From Ignavibacteria bacterium (GTDB lineage Bacteria; Bacteroidota; Ignavibacteria; Tepidaquicellales; OLB5), in the NCBI GenBank assembly GCA_017303675.1, contig JAFLBX010000002.1, positions 62,001-126,000 of the forward strand: a DNA stretch of 64,000 nucleotides, written 5' to 3'. The translations under genes and the position numbers were made by a program. Below are positions 54,650-63,081 of the stretch, piece after piece (position 1 is the first letter of the stretch; the number at the start of each line of letters is the position of its first letter). The notes under the pieces are model-generated. The model had not been told where the DNA came from, made no database searches, and worked only from the letters and a program-made list of their open reading frames with translations.

Positions 54650-55972
54650 TTACTTGTTTCCCAGCTTCTCAAGCATCTTTTTTGCATTCGGATTATTTGG
54701 AGCAAGCTCCAGTACTTTTTTGTAGTTTTCGATTGCCTTTTCATTTTCACCCTTGTTCATATAAGCTTCACCCAATGAATCCCATACATTCGGCTCCCCC
54801 GGAAACAGTCTGGTATTCAGCTTAAATACTTCAATTGCATCATCAAGCTTATTATCATTCATAAGCTCATATCCAAAAAAATTCAGATGGCGGTCATTGT
54901 ATAGCATTCCGTAAGATTCAAGCAGGGTTTGTAGCTGGCTTTCAAGCTTTGTTATACCGCCATTTTTAAGGATGTCATACATTTTCATTTCAAGGGTAAT
55001 ATCAGGTTTCGGGTATTCCCTTCCGTTTACGGCATCTTCAAATCTCATAATTATTTCATCAGCAACCTGCCCGAAATTTGAATTAATAATTACAGTATAT
55101 CCATCCTTCATTTGAGCAAATACGCTATTCCATACAGGTGTACCTCCGGCACGGATCGCCTGGCTTAAATAGCCTGTTTGCCTCAGGTATTGGTCAAGCT
55201 TAAGCAGGTCGCGTGCATTAGAAAACATACCTCCTGCAGGCGAAGGCTGCTCCATAAACGGTGAATTAACCTTTTCGCCTGAAAATGTTATTCTTGTTCC
55301 TGCAGCCATATTAGGTACAGTTTCCCCGAGAATTAAATAATGGGTATTTTCCAAATCTAAAGGCAGCAGCAGCCGTTCTTTCAGATTTTCTGTATAGCTT
55401 TTGCCCGTTACTTTTTCTATGATCCCGCCAAGCACAACATACCCTGAATTTGAGTATTCCTGCTGAGTGCCCGGTTCAAAAAGCAGCGGTTCGTTCTTTA
55501 TTATTTCAAGGAAATCATTTACAGTTTTAAACCTGGCTCTGTTTTGGTTGAACTCAGGATTATTTAAATAATCTCCCAGGCCGGCTTTCATTTCGATTAG
55601 CATTTTTATTGTGATCTTATCTCCGGTTTCCCCGGGGTAAATATCAAGATACCTGCTCAGCGGATCATCGAGCTTTAATTTATTTTCCTGCTCAAGCTGT
55701 TTTATTAATGTATGTGTGAACATCTTGTTAAGCGAGCCTATTCTGAACAATGTTTCAGGTGTAACAGGAATTTTCTTTTCCCAGTCAGCAAAACCATATT
55801 GTTTTTCTGATATCACATTGCCATCTTTTGCTACCAGAACGTTTCCTGAAAACAAACCGAGGGCGTTGTATTCATTTATGATCTTATCCAGTTTATCTGT
55901 GAAATCATCCGCAATAGTACTGGCTGTAAAAACGGTAAAAAAGAGGATTTTTAATAAATAATTTAATTTCAT
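54650..55972 (-). CDS. Serine beta-lactamase-like hydrolase fused to TPR
   Basis: Exported hydrolase of the beta-lactamase/esterase superfamily. 440 residues. Signal peptide ~1-22. Catalytic SxxK is S80-L-N-K83; YxN is YSNSGY near 165. In place of the usual HxG third motif the expected site reads IRAGGTPVWNSVF. Residues ~365-440 form two TPR units (LNFFGYELMNDNKLDDAIEV, EAYMNKGENEKAIENYKKVL), a domain fusion known in this family in Bacteroidetes. Substrate unknown. Single gene. Confidence 0.85.
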   Translation of the reverse strand: MKLNYLLKILFFTVFTASTIADDFTDKLDKIINEYNALGLFSGNVLVAKDGNVISEKQYGFADWEKKIPVTPETLFRIGSLNKMFTHTLIKQLEQENKLKLDDPLSRYLDIYPGETGDKITIKMLIEMKAGLGDYLNNPEFNQNRARFKTVNDFLEIIKNEPLLFEPGTQQEYSNSGYVVLGGIIEKVTGKSYTENLKERLLLPLDLENTHYLILGETVPNMAAGTRITFSGEKVNSPFMEQPSPAGGMFSNARDLLKLDQYLRQTGYLSQAIRAGGTPVWNSVFAQMKDGYTVIINSNFGQVADEIIMRFEDAVNGREYPKPDITLEMKMYDILKNGGITKLESQLQTLLESYGMLYNDRHLNFFGYELMNDNKLDDAIEVFKLNTRLFPGEPNVWDSLGEAYMNKGENEKAIENYKKVLELAPNNPNAKKMLEKLGNK

Positions 55973-56135
55973 TTTTGGTTGTTATATTGGTTATATCAAA
56001 TAGATACATTATAGGAGTAAAAAGTTGCAAAAATAATTAATTGTCATTCCTATTTTACAGAAATAATCTTATTTTAGTTTTGATTCTGTTTCGCAAATTC
56101 ACTATTTCACTATTCACTATCTCGCTATTTATTTT

Positions 56136-56567
56136 ATGGCTGAAATAAAAACCAAAGCTACAAAAGTAAGCGTAAAGAAATTCATTGATTCAGTTGAAGA
56201 TGAACAGAAACGGAAAGATAGTTATGTACTTATTAACATGATGAAAAAGATAACGAAGGAAGAGCCGAAAATGTGGGGACCAACGATAATAGGATTCGGA
56301 AAATATGAATACAGGTATGAAAGCGGACATGGTGGTGAAATGTGTATAACCGGATTTTCTCCGCGCAAAGCGGCATTTTCAATTTATCTGCTTGCAGGTA
56401 AAGATAAGTCACCTGAGCTTTTTAAAAAACTGGGCAAATATAAAATGGGCAAAGCCTGTCTGTATGTAAAAAGACTTTCTGATATTGATCTGAAAATACT
56501 TGAAGAACTTATAAAAGTATCAGTAAAATATATTAAGAGCTATAAATTATTCCCGCACAGGGCATGA
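56136..56567 (+). CDS. DUF1801 domain protein
   Basis: 143 residues. The YdhG/DUF1801 fold: VKKFIDSVEDEQKRKDSYVL, MWGPTIIGFGKYEYRYESG and KLGKYKMGKACLYVKRLSDI are the family pattern. Function unknown; no catalytic motif known to me. It overlaps the next gene by four bases (ATGA), so the two are translationally coupled. No signal peptide. Confidence 0.85.
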   Translation: MAEIKTKATKVSVKKFIDSVEDEQKRKDSYVLINMMKKITKEEPKMWGPTIIGFGKYEYRYESGHGGEMCITGFSPRKAAFSIYLLAGKDKSPELFKKLGKYKMGKACLYVKRLSDIDLKILEELIKVSVKYIKSYKLFPHRA

Positions 56568-57007
56568 CACAAAACGAATTATATCTCGTATTGGGAGTCA
56601 ACGGGTTTATTTCATTAACTATGCTTTTAATAGGGATCATCTCCTACATTCGAACCAAAAGGTTTTTGAATTCCGCAGTTGAAACACGCGGCACTGTTGT
56701 AGAAGGTGTTTATAAAGGTCAGGCTGATGGCGGCGGCAGTATGTATTCACCTAAAATTCAATTTTCTGATACTATGGGAAGAATCCATGAATTTACAGAA
56801 AATTGGTCGAGCAACAGGCCTGATTTTAAAGTTGGTGATGAAGTGATAGTTTTATATAACCCTGAAAATCCCTTAAAAGCACGAAGGGGCGGAAAAAAAT
56901 GGAAATTTTTTTTCATAGCATGGCTAATCGGCGGACTTGGAATGTTATTTTCAGGAATTCTTTTAATTATTATTATTGTTATGATATTTGTACCAATTGG
57001 TAAATGA
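56564..57007 (+). CDS. DUF3592 membrane protein
   Basis: 147 residues. N-terminal membrane helix (~8-27), a soluble beta domain (~40-105, RGTVVEGVYKG ... GDEVIVLYNPENPLKARR) and a C-terminal pair of hydrophobic stretches (FFIAWLIGG, GILLIIIIVMIF). This is the DUF3592 layout; function unknown. Overlaps the preceding gene by four bases. The next gene begins 49 bases on. Confidence 0.8.
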   Translation: MTQNELYLVLGVNGFISLTMLLIGIISYIRTKRFLNSAVETRGTVVEGVYKGQADGGGSMYSPKIQFSDTMGRIHEFTENWSSNRPDFKVGDEVIVLYNPENPLKARRGGKKWKFFFIAWLIGGLGMLFSGILLIIIIVMIFVPIGK

Positions 57008-57056
57008 TCTATTAATAGATTTACATAATTATCCTATTAACTAAACCGGCATAAAA

Positions 57057-57584
57057 ATGAAAAAACTGACCTTGCTCATTATGCTTCTTTCGATCCATCC
57101 TTTATTTTCACAAACTGATTCTTCTGTAACTTTCGGATTGCCTGAGATGAGAATTAAACAGGTAGAAAAGGGAAAAATCGTAACATATGATTTTGATAAC
57201 AGTCTCAATAAATTTATTCTGACCCCTTCTATGCTTCTGCCTGATACAAATAAATATAAATACAAAGTTAAACTCGCTGATGTAAAACAAGTTCAGTTCC
57301 GCACTGGCTCAAATTTCTGGAATGTAGCAGGTATTGTTGGTTCTGTTGGATTTGTGCTTGGATTTTTTGCATGGGGATATTTTGATTTCAACCATCCGCC
57401 TGATTTCCACATAAACCAGGCTGTAATGGGCGGTTTTGTTACTGCTATACCTTTTGCCCTTATTGGAGGAATTTTCGGAGCTTTAAGCAGTAATTATGAA
57501 GATTACGAATTCCCGGGTATGAATGATAAACAGAAGTATAACGCGCTTTTAAAAGTGTTCAAAAAATACCGGCAAAAAAGGTAA
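57057..57584 (+). CDS. Uncharacterised exported membrane protein
   Basis: Not recognised. 175 residues. Signal peptide ~1-19 (ending FSQ). After a soluble part with alternating hydrophobic residues (~25-75, PDTNKYKYKVKLADVKQVQF) come two hydrophobic segments (~85-105, NVAGIVGSVGFVLGFFAWGY; ~120-145, VMGGFVTAIPFALIGGIFGA). Ends in a Lys/Arg-rich tail. Could be an inner-membrane sensor or a glycine-zipper-type envelope protein. Confidence 0.6.
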   Translation: MKKLTLLIMLLSIHPLFSQTDSSVTFGLPEMRIKQVEKGKIVTYDFDNSLNKFILTPSMLLPDTNKYKYKVKLADVKQVQFRTGSNFWNVAGIVGSVGFVLGFFAWGYFDFNHPPDFHINQAVMGGFVTAIPFALIGGIFGALSSNYEDYEFPGMNDKQKYNALLKVFKKYRQKR

Positions 57585-57683
57585 CATTAATTTTAGAGGT
57601 TTTAAATCAATTTTTAGTGTTTATTTTTGCATGCATGCCGGTTCAGACTGCCGGCAAAGAATTTTAATTTCACAATCAAAAAA

Positions 57684-57839
57684 ATGGATAGAGCAATAAT
57701 AATATTTGCGGTAATCGGAACGCTCATGTTTGCGGCGTATATGTTCTTTATTATCAAAACTTCATATGATGATGAAAAACAGAAAAAGAAGGAAAAGCTT
57801 GAAGAAGAAAATAAAATGAATCAAAACGGCAGGGAATGA
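57684..57839 (+). CDS. Small single-span membrane protein
   Basis: 51 residues from the ATG at 57684; a longer in-frame start at 57627 would add 19 residues without resemblance to a signal and covers a hairpin (TGCCGG/CCGGCA), so I prefer the shorter form. One membrane helix (AIIIFAVIGTLMFAAYMFFI) then a charged, Lys/Glu-rich cytoplasmic helix. It overlaps the YjbQ gene by four bases, so is read with it. Function unknown. Confidence 0.6.
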   Translation: MDRAIIIFAVIGTLMFAAYMFFIIKTSYDDEKQKKKEKLEEENKMNQNGRE

Positions 57840-58258
57840 GCGTTTACCAGAAGGAATTTTCACTAAAACCCCGCCCGCGCGGTTTTCATATTATTACAGA
57901 TGAAGTTTTGCAGCACATCCCAGAGCTGAAAAATGTTAAGCTGGGTATTGCAAATATCTTCATTAAGCATACCTCCGCATCTTTAAGTATCAATGAAAAC
58001 GCTGACCCAAGCGTAAGAACTGATATGGAAACCCATTTCAATCTCATGGTACCTGAAGATGCAGATCATTATGAACATACATTCGAGGGTCCCGATGATA
58101 TGACCTCTCATATCAAAACTTCAATTATTGGTTCATCACTCAGCATTCCTGTTACCAACGGTAAATTAAACCTTGGCACCTGGCAGGGCATCTACTTATG
58201 TGAACACCGCAATAGCGGAGGCAGCCGTAAACTTGTAATTACAATTATTGGAGAGTAG
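57836..58258 (+). CDS. YjbQ family protein (UPF0047)
   Basis: 140 residues, normal. The family signatures are clear: IFIKHTSASLSINENADPSVR, a likely metal or active site with conserved His and Asp, DHYEHTFEGPDDMTSHIKT, and GTWQGIYLCEHRNSGG at the C-terminus. Members have been linked to thiamine-phosphate synthesis activity in vitro, but the physiological role is unclear. Start ATG is coupled to the preceding gene stop (ATGA). Confidence 0.9.
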   Translation: MSVYQKEFSLKPRPRGFHIITDEVLQHIPELKNVKLGIANIFIKHTSASLSINENADPSVRTDMETHFNLMVPEDADHYEHTFEGPDDMTSHIKTSIIGSSLSIPVTNGKLNLGTWQGIYLCEHRNSGGSRKLVITIIGE

Positions 58259-58346
58259 TCCAATTTTTTTACTTATTAATATAAGTGATTATATATTAGC
58301 TTATAATACGCCCTTCGTAAAATTTAATTAATGGAGAAAAATTACT

Positions 58347-60233
58347 ATGAATCACAAATTTTACGAAATTATTATAATTTTTTTCATTTTTATGTTATTT
58401 TCAGGTATGTCGGTTTCACAAGATACCGGGCTAAAAGATCTTACACGTCATAATTTTAAAAAAACTGATATGCAGCTCAAAATTGAAAAGGAAATAATGG
58501 AGCTGAAAAAGCAGGACAAATTTGAAAATTTACCGAGAATTATTGAATTGAATAAAAAGCTCGAAGAAATTAATGGTACGGGGAAAACTGAGTCAGGCAG
58601 TATTTTCAACGGAAATTATAACGACCGGCTGGTAAATTTCAATATGCCTTCATTCGTCGGTTTCACTGATGATATTCAAAATGCCCGTATATATACAAAC
58701 AGCAGCAGGAATATTAAGGGTATTGCCGGTGCAATTGAACAGCGCGGTTCTACTGCTGGGAAATTATGGTCAGTTGTGTTCTATTCAGCTGATAGTACAA
58801 GTCCTGATACTTTCAGGGTGTATTATTCAGTAAATAACGGCCAAAGCTGGTCAGAATATATATCAGGAAATATCAGGCCAGGGGATTTTGTAACTCCAAA
58901 TGATATTGATATGGAACTGGTTGAAAATAATACCGGCCAAAAATATCTGTGGGTTGCGTTCGGATTCAAAAGAATATCAGGAAGAAAAGCGGTTGGTGCA
59001 TTTGTAATTCAGGTTCCTTCTATTAACGGTACTTTTTACAATATGCTAGAGTGGCCCGTTAGTGATTCATTAAAAAGCTATTATAATATCAGGCTAACAA
59101 CAGATAATTCACAATATGCGGCTACACCGTTTATATACATAGCTTGCTCGTTTGATTCAACAGATTCAAACGGAAACAGGATCAATTCTCAGAAATTTGC
59201 AAGGATATTAAGCCCTTATTTAATTAACAACCCTGCATTCTCATTTTTAGCTCCCAAGTTCTACTGGTATGAAAATTCAGGCACGGTATCAAGGACAACA
59301 TATACTGATATAGCGTATTTTAATAATTCTGGCGAAGATTCACTTATTGTCTCGTTTTGCGGCGTGCAGGATAGCACAAAATTATTTTTTGCCAAAAGTG
59401 ATATTCTGGGCAATCCGCCCGTATCTTCAGCGGGAGCAGGGGGAAATATCGGCGGCTCAAATCCTAACAGCATTAAAACTCACGCAAGGCTTTCGTCAAA
59501 CGGAAACAGTAACGGAAGTATTGTTTGCATTTTCCGTGAATTAAATAATTCCAATTGGAATGTTAAATGGATCTCATCAGCAAACTTCGGAAATTTTGAA
59601 GCTCTATATTCAGATTCACCGGTGCTGGGAAGCCTGGTCAATCCAAACTTTGCCCCTGAAATAACTGCAGTCAGGAACGGGAACACTCATTATATTTCAT
59701 TTATGACCAATGCTTCTGAAGACAGTATCCATTATATAGCAATGAATTCATCAGGACAAACTTCTCATATATATAAAATGAATTATTATTCAGGTTCAGA
59801 AGTTATTACTCCAAAACCGCTGTTCAGATATCAAAACGGTGACAGCTGTTTGATGCTTAATTCAGAAGATGGACCGCATAATATGATATCATCAGCAGGC
59901 TGTTCAGGTGTTCCGATCGGAATAAACAGTATAAATGAATTTATACCGGGAGAATACCGCCTTTTGCAGAATTACCCCAATCCATTTAATCCGGAAACTA
60001 ATATTTCTTTCTCGATCCCTTCAAATGCTTACGTTAAGATCATTGTTTATGATATAAGCGGGAAAGAGGTTAAAGTACTTGCAGATTCTGATTTTACTCC
60101 GGGTAGTTATGAACTGAAATTCGACGGCTCATCATTTGCCAGTGGTATTTATTTCTGCCGGTTTGATGCAGCAGCAGAAGGCAGCATAACTGCCGGTTAT
60201 ACCGATATCAAAAAAATGGTTTTACTGAAATAA
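58347..60233 (+). CDS. Secreted protein with T9SS tail
   Basis: 628 residues, function unknown. Signal peptide ~1-25 (ending VSQ). A charged helical stretch (~40-80, MQLKIEKEIMELKKQDKF) then a long beta-rich region (~95-520) with BNR-type turns such as FRVYYSVNNGQSWSEY, which suggests a propeller. Residues ~535-628 are the T9SS sorting tail (QNYPNPFNPET). A ribosome site (GGAGAAAA) precedes the ATG. Terminator follows. Confidence 0.8.
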   Translation: MNHKFYEIIIIFFIFMLFSGMSVSQDTGLKDLTRHNFKKTDMQLKIEKEIMELKKQDKFENLPRIIELNKKLEEINGTGKTESGSIFNGNYNDRLVNFNMPSFVGFTDDIQNARIYTNSSRNIKGIAGAIEQRGSTAGKLWSVVFYSADSTSPDTFRVYYSVNNGQSWSEYISGNIRPGDFVTPNDIDMELVENNTGQKYLWVAFGFKRISGRKAVGAFVIQVPSINGTFYNMLEWPVSDSLKSYYNIRLTTDNSQYAATPFIYIACSFDSTDSNGNRINSQKFARILSPYLINNPAFSFLAPKFYWYENSGTVSRTTYTDIAYFNNSGEDSLIVSFCGVQDSTKLFFAKSDILGNPPVSSAGAGGNIGGSNPNSIKTHARLSSNGNSNGSIVCIFRELNNSNWNVKWISSANFGNFEALYSDSPVLGSLVNPNFAPEITAVRNGNTHYISFMTNASEDSIHYIAMNSSGQTSHIYKMNYYSGSEVITPKPLFRYQNGDSCLMLNSEDGPHNMISSAGCSGVPIGINSINEFIPGEYRLLQNYPNPFNPETNISFSIPSNAYVKIIVYDISGKEVKVLADSDFTPGSYELKFDGSSFASGIYFCRFDAAAEGSITAGYTDIKKMVLLK

Positions 60234-60270
60234 GCTGTTTGGTTTTGCTTTAAATCATTTCATGTAGTAT

Positions 60271-60305
60271 AAAGGACTGATATGTTTGGCAGTCCTTTTT
60301 TATTT
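60271..60305 (+). terminator. Terminator after the 58347 gene
   Basis: Stem AAAGGACTG/CAGTCCTTT with ten-base loop and T run. Confidence 0.8.
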
Positions 60306-60329
60306 ATATGTAATTAACTGATTTTTATT

Positions 60330-60337
60330 TAACTTTG
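60330..60337 (+). promoter_or_regulatory. -7 box upstream of the DUF1622 gene
   Basis: TAACTTTG, 15 bases before the ATG at 60353. Confidence 0.45.
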
Positions 60338-60352
60338 TAAAAATATAATACT

Positions 60353-60706
60353 ATGATGGAAGATTTTTTCTATATGATAGCCCAGGCAGTTGAAACTGTA
60401 AGCTTTGCTGTTATGCTGTACGGCGCTTTGCTTGCGATCCTGGGATTTATAAAAAATGAATTCGGCAGGATAAATGGTAAGTTCACATTTAAAGCCTTAA
60501 GCAAAATACGAATAGATTTCGGTAATTATATACTATTGGGACTTCAATTTCTCATAGCTGCCGATATAATCGAAACTATTTTAAAACCTGAAGTTGAAGA
60601 ATTGATCGAGCTGGGAGGTATAGTGATTATAAGGATATTGCTTAGTTACTTTCTTACCAGAGAAATTGATGATATCAAAAAAAGTGATAATGTAAAAGAA
60701 GAATAA
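60353..60706 (+). CDS. DUF1622 membrane protein
   Basis: 117 residues; family function unknown. Three hydrophobic segments: ~10-33 (VETVSFAVMLYGALLAILGF), ~60-78 (NYILLGLQFLIAADII) and ~85-105 (LIELGGIVIIRILLSYFL), followed by REIDDIKK. These match the DUF1622 pattern, including the RIDFGNYILLGL core. Start: the first of two adjacent ATG codons. Terminator behind. Confidence 0.85.
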   Translation: MMEDFFYMIAQAVETVSFAVMLYGALLAILGFIKNEFGRINGKFTFKALSKIRIDFGNYILLGLQFLIAADIIETILKPEVEELIELGGIVIIRILLSYFLTREIDDIKKSDNVKEE

Positions 60707-60708
60707 AA

Positions 60709-60736
60709 AAAGAGGCTATCTGTAAAAAGCCTCTTT
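60709..60736. terminator. Bidirectional terminator
   Basis: Stem AAAGAGGCT/AGCCTCTTT, A run before and T-rich after, between the DUF1622 gene and the convergent hydroxylase-type gene. Confidence 0.75.
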
Positions 60737-60760
60737 ATATAATTATTAACAATCTTTTGT

Positions 60761-61438
60761 TTAAGCCTTTGCTTTGTTATCGTCATCTTTATCAAGCTCA
60801 ATATCCGGTACTTTTTTCAGGTCTAACATATAGCTTGGAATTGTACGGAAAACGTAATCCCACAGTGGTGTAGATACACCGTAAGCTGTATGCTCATCTT
60901 CGTAGTGATGGCGAAGGTGATATGATCTTAAAAATCCGCCGAACCTGCCTTTTAAGTTTATATGATGTGTAGCGTAATGAATTGAATCATAGCTCACATA
61001 ACCGAGTACGAATCCCGAAAATATTATCAGGTAATAATTACCGAATGCAGCCATAAAAAGATAAAAGAAAAATGTGGCAAGCGGAACGCTGACAAGCAGC
61101 GGCATTACAAGCCTGGTTGCATCTCTGGGGTAATCATGGTGAATACCGTGAACAAGAAAATGTATCTTTTTTCCTGTTACTGTTTTTGGTTCATAATGGA
61201 AAACCCACCGGTGAATTATATATTCTATAAGTGTCCATAACAGAATACCGCCAAGATAAGCGAGAATTCCGTTTAAAACCGGTACTCTTTGAAAGCCGAA
61301 GTATGCGCAGATAAGCAGCACCGGAACGTAAACTACAACCGGCGTAACTGGATGGATGTGCGAAAAATACTCCAGGAATGAATTTTTGAACAGGGGTATT
61401 GTTTCGTTCTTGTTGGATACGTACTTTGACTTTGCCAT
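60761..61438 (-). CDS. Fatty-acid-hydroxylase/sterol-desaturase-family membrane enzyme
   Basis: Di-iron membrane oxygenase, closest in pattern to fatty acid 2-hydroxylases. 225 residues. Four membrane segments and the His cluster: HRWVFHYE, HGIHHDYPRD, HYATHH and HLRHHYEDEHTAYG, in the order and spacing of the FA_hydroxylase domain. No cytochrome b5 domain. 2-hydroxy acids occur in sphingolipids and other envelope lipids of Bacteroidetes, which suggests but does not show such a product. A -7 box lies upstream. Confidence 0.88.
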   Translation of the reverse strand: MAKSKYVSNKNETIPLFKNSFLEYFSHIHPVTPVVVYVPVLLICAYFGFQRVPVLNGILAYLGGILLWTLIEYIIHRWVFHYEPKTVTGKKIHFLVHGIHHDYPRDATRLVMPLLVSVPLATFFFYLFMAAFGNYYLIIFSGFVLGYVSYDSIHYATHHINLKGRFGGFLRSYHLRHHYEDEHTAYGVSTPLWDYVFRTIPSYMLDLKKVPDIELDKDDDNKAKA

Positions 61439-61459
61439 TTTATTTGAATAGTTTAATTA

Positions 61460-61467
61460 CAAATTTA
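61460..61467 (-). promoter_or_regulatory. -7 box upstream of the hydroxylase-type gene
   Basis: Reads TAAATTTG on the minus strand, 21 bases before the ATG at 61438. Confidence 0.45.
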
Positions 61468-61518
61468 CTAAAATATTAAGGTATTTTCAATAAATAACAA
61501 TTTAACAGGGTAATTTTT

Positions 61519-62052
61519 ATGGAATTAAAACGGTGGAAAAAGCTGAAGACAGAGGTAATTTATACAAATGACTGGTGGAGCTATAAAATTGATGACTATA
61601 CACTGCCTGATGGCAGCCCCGGAAAATATCATTATGCTTTTACTTTCGGCTCAGTTTTCATTATTCCTGTTACTGATACCGGCAAAATTATGCTTGTAAA
61701 ACAATACAGGTATTTAAATGACAGGTTCAGTCTCGAATTCCCCGGAGGGGGAGTAAAGGCAGAAAATGACCATGATAACCAGGCTAAGAAGGAATTGGTT
61801 GAAGAAACCGGCTTTTCCGGGGATTTAACTTATGCCGGTATGTTCAACCCCTACAACGGGGTTACAAATGAAATTTGTAAAGTGTATATTGCGCGGAACT
61901 TAAAACCAAGTTCTGCGTATAAAAAAGATGATTCTGAGGAATTTGAGATATTTGAATTTACACCGGAAGAAATTGAAAAAATGATAGGTTCCAATGAAAT
62001 TTATGACGGTATGACGCTTGCTAGCTGGGCACTGGTAAAAAATAAATTATAA
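61519..62052 (+). CDS. Nudix hydrolase
   Basis: Hydrolyses a nucleoside diphosphate derivative, perhaps ADP-ribose or a sugar nucleotide. 177 residues. The Nudix box is GGGVKAENDHDNQAKKELVE then ETG (REUXEE as KELVEE). Compared with the consensus the first Glu of the box is replaced by Asn, with Glu one position earlier, and Arg by Lys; the metal-binding EE pair is kept. Flanking FIIPVTDTGKIMLVKQYR is typical of the ADP-ribose pyrophosphatase type. Activity needs testing because of the altered box. Confidence 0.88.
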   Translation: MELKRWKKLKTEVIYTNDWWSYKIDDYTLPDGSPGKYHYAFTFGSVFIIPVTDTGKIMLVKQYRYLNDRFSLEFPGGGVKAENDHDNQAKKELVEETGFSGDLTYAGMFNPYNGVTNEICKVYIARNLKPSSAYKKDDSEEFEIFEFTPEEIEKMIGSNEIYDGMTLASWALVKNKL

Positions 62053-62073
62053 AATAAACTAAAAATATACAGA

Positions 62074-62817
62074 ATGAAAATAATATTCACACTGCTTCTT
62101 TTGTTTTTCGCATTTAATTTAAATTCACAGGTCAGGGATACAGCTTTTACACTGGATATTAACTTTGACAGGGAAGATGAAAAAATTATATGCAGTTACG
62201 ATGAAAGGACTCATGAATTTACACTGAAGATTAATGACCAGACTATTTCACATCAGTTCATGGATTCATATGATTATGCAGTGGAAGTTATTGATATGAA
62301 CCGCAATGATAACCTGAAGGAAGTAATTGTGAAAGGTTACGGTAACAGTGACCAGAGCGATATGTACTTTTTCCAGTTCATAAACGGTAAGATAGTGCCA
62401 TGCGGGCACCTGCCTTCAAATTTTGGAATCGAAGTTACAGGTAACAGCGAAATTACCGAGCATGCCTGGATGGGTTTCTGGACTGCAAAGATAAGATATG
62501 ACTTTGATACAAAGAATAAAACATTGACCAGGATCAATGATGAGTTTTATGATGTTAACCAGGAATGTGAAGTAAAAACACCGTTCAGGCTCCTTGTAAA
62601 AAGGGATGATAACTCAGAAACTGCAGTTACTTTAGCGCCAAAGACCAAGCTCACAATTATTAAAGCAGATATTACGCCGGTTTGCAAATATGAAGACGGT
62701 ACAGACGATGATTTTTCATGTGACTGGTTCCTTTTTAAAACATCAGATGGTAAACAGGGCTGGTGCAGGCTCAAGGATTTTCAGCAGAATGTTGATGGCT
62801 TGATATGGGCAGGCTGA
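62074..62817 (+). CDS. Uncharacterised exported protein
   Basis: Not recognised. 247 residues. Signal peptide ~1-19 (ending LNSQ). The N-terminal ~150 residues are beta-rich with many acidic residues. The last ~60 (APKTKLTIIKADITPVCKY ... GKQGWCRLKDFQ) resemble a bacterial SH3-like domain with GWC. Two Cys pairs may form disulphides. It starts 21 bases after the Nudix gene, so probably same transcript. Confidence 0.6.
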   Translation: MKIIFTLLLLFFAFNLNSQVRDTAFTLDINFDREDEKIICSYDERTHEFTLKINDQTISHQFMDSYDYAVEVIDMNRNDNLKEVIVKGYGNSDQSDMYFFQFINGKIVPCGHLPSNFGIEVTGNSEITEHAWMGFWTAKIRYDFDTKNKTLTRINDEFYDVNQECEVKTPFRLLVKRDDNSETAVTLAPKTKLTIIKADITPVCKYEDGTDDDFSCDWFLFKTSDGKQGWCRLKDFQQNVDGLIWAG

Positions 62818-62825
62818 GTAAGTGA

Positions 62826-62867
62826 TCCCGCTTACAGCGGGACTTCGAAAATTACTTCGTAATTTTC
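62826..62867. repeat. Two adjacent hairpins after the 62074 gene
   Basis: TCCCGCT/AGCGGGA (62826-62842) and GAAAATTAC/GTAATTTTC (62847-62867), each perfect, four bases apart. No T run, so not a standard terminator; a repeat element or processing signal. Confidence 0.55.
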
Positions 62868-62947
62868 TTGAAAGTAAATGTTAAATTTTTTCTTGTTACA
62901 CTCTATATAGCAGCTGTGATATCTCAAACTAATTATGGAAAAAAACT

Positions 62948-62977
62948 AAAAGGTGAATGAAAGTTCACCTTTTTTAA
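62948..62977 (+). terminator. Terminator after the 62074 gene
   Basis: Perfect 10-bp stem (AAAAGGTGAA with TTCACCTTTT), six-base loop, T run. Confidence 0.85.
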
Positions 62978-63081
62978 TAGTATTAATTATGAATTTAAAT
63001 TGAAATTATTCAATTGATTTATTAATACATTCAAATATCCCTTAATAATTTATATAATTGCAGATTAAATAAAATTTCAGG

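Noticed and set aside
57627-57683. Longer N-terminus of the small membrane protein at 57684
   Set aside because: The extra 19 residues are not signal-like and fall on a GC hairpin; the ATG at 57684 fits the membrane helix better.
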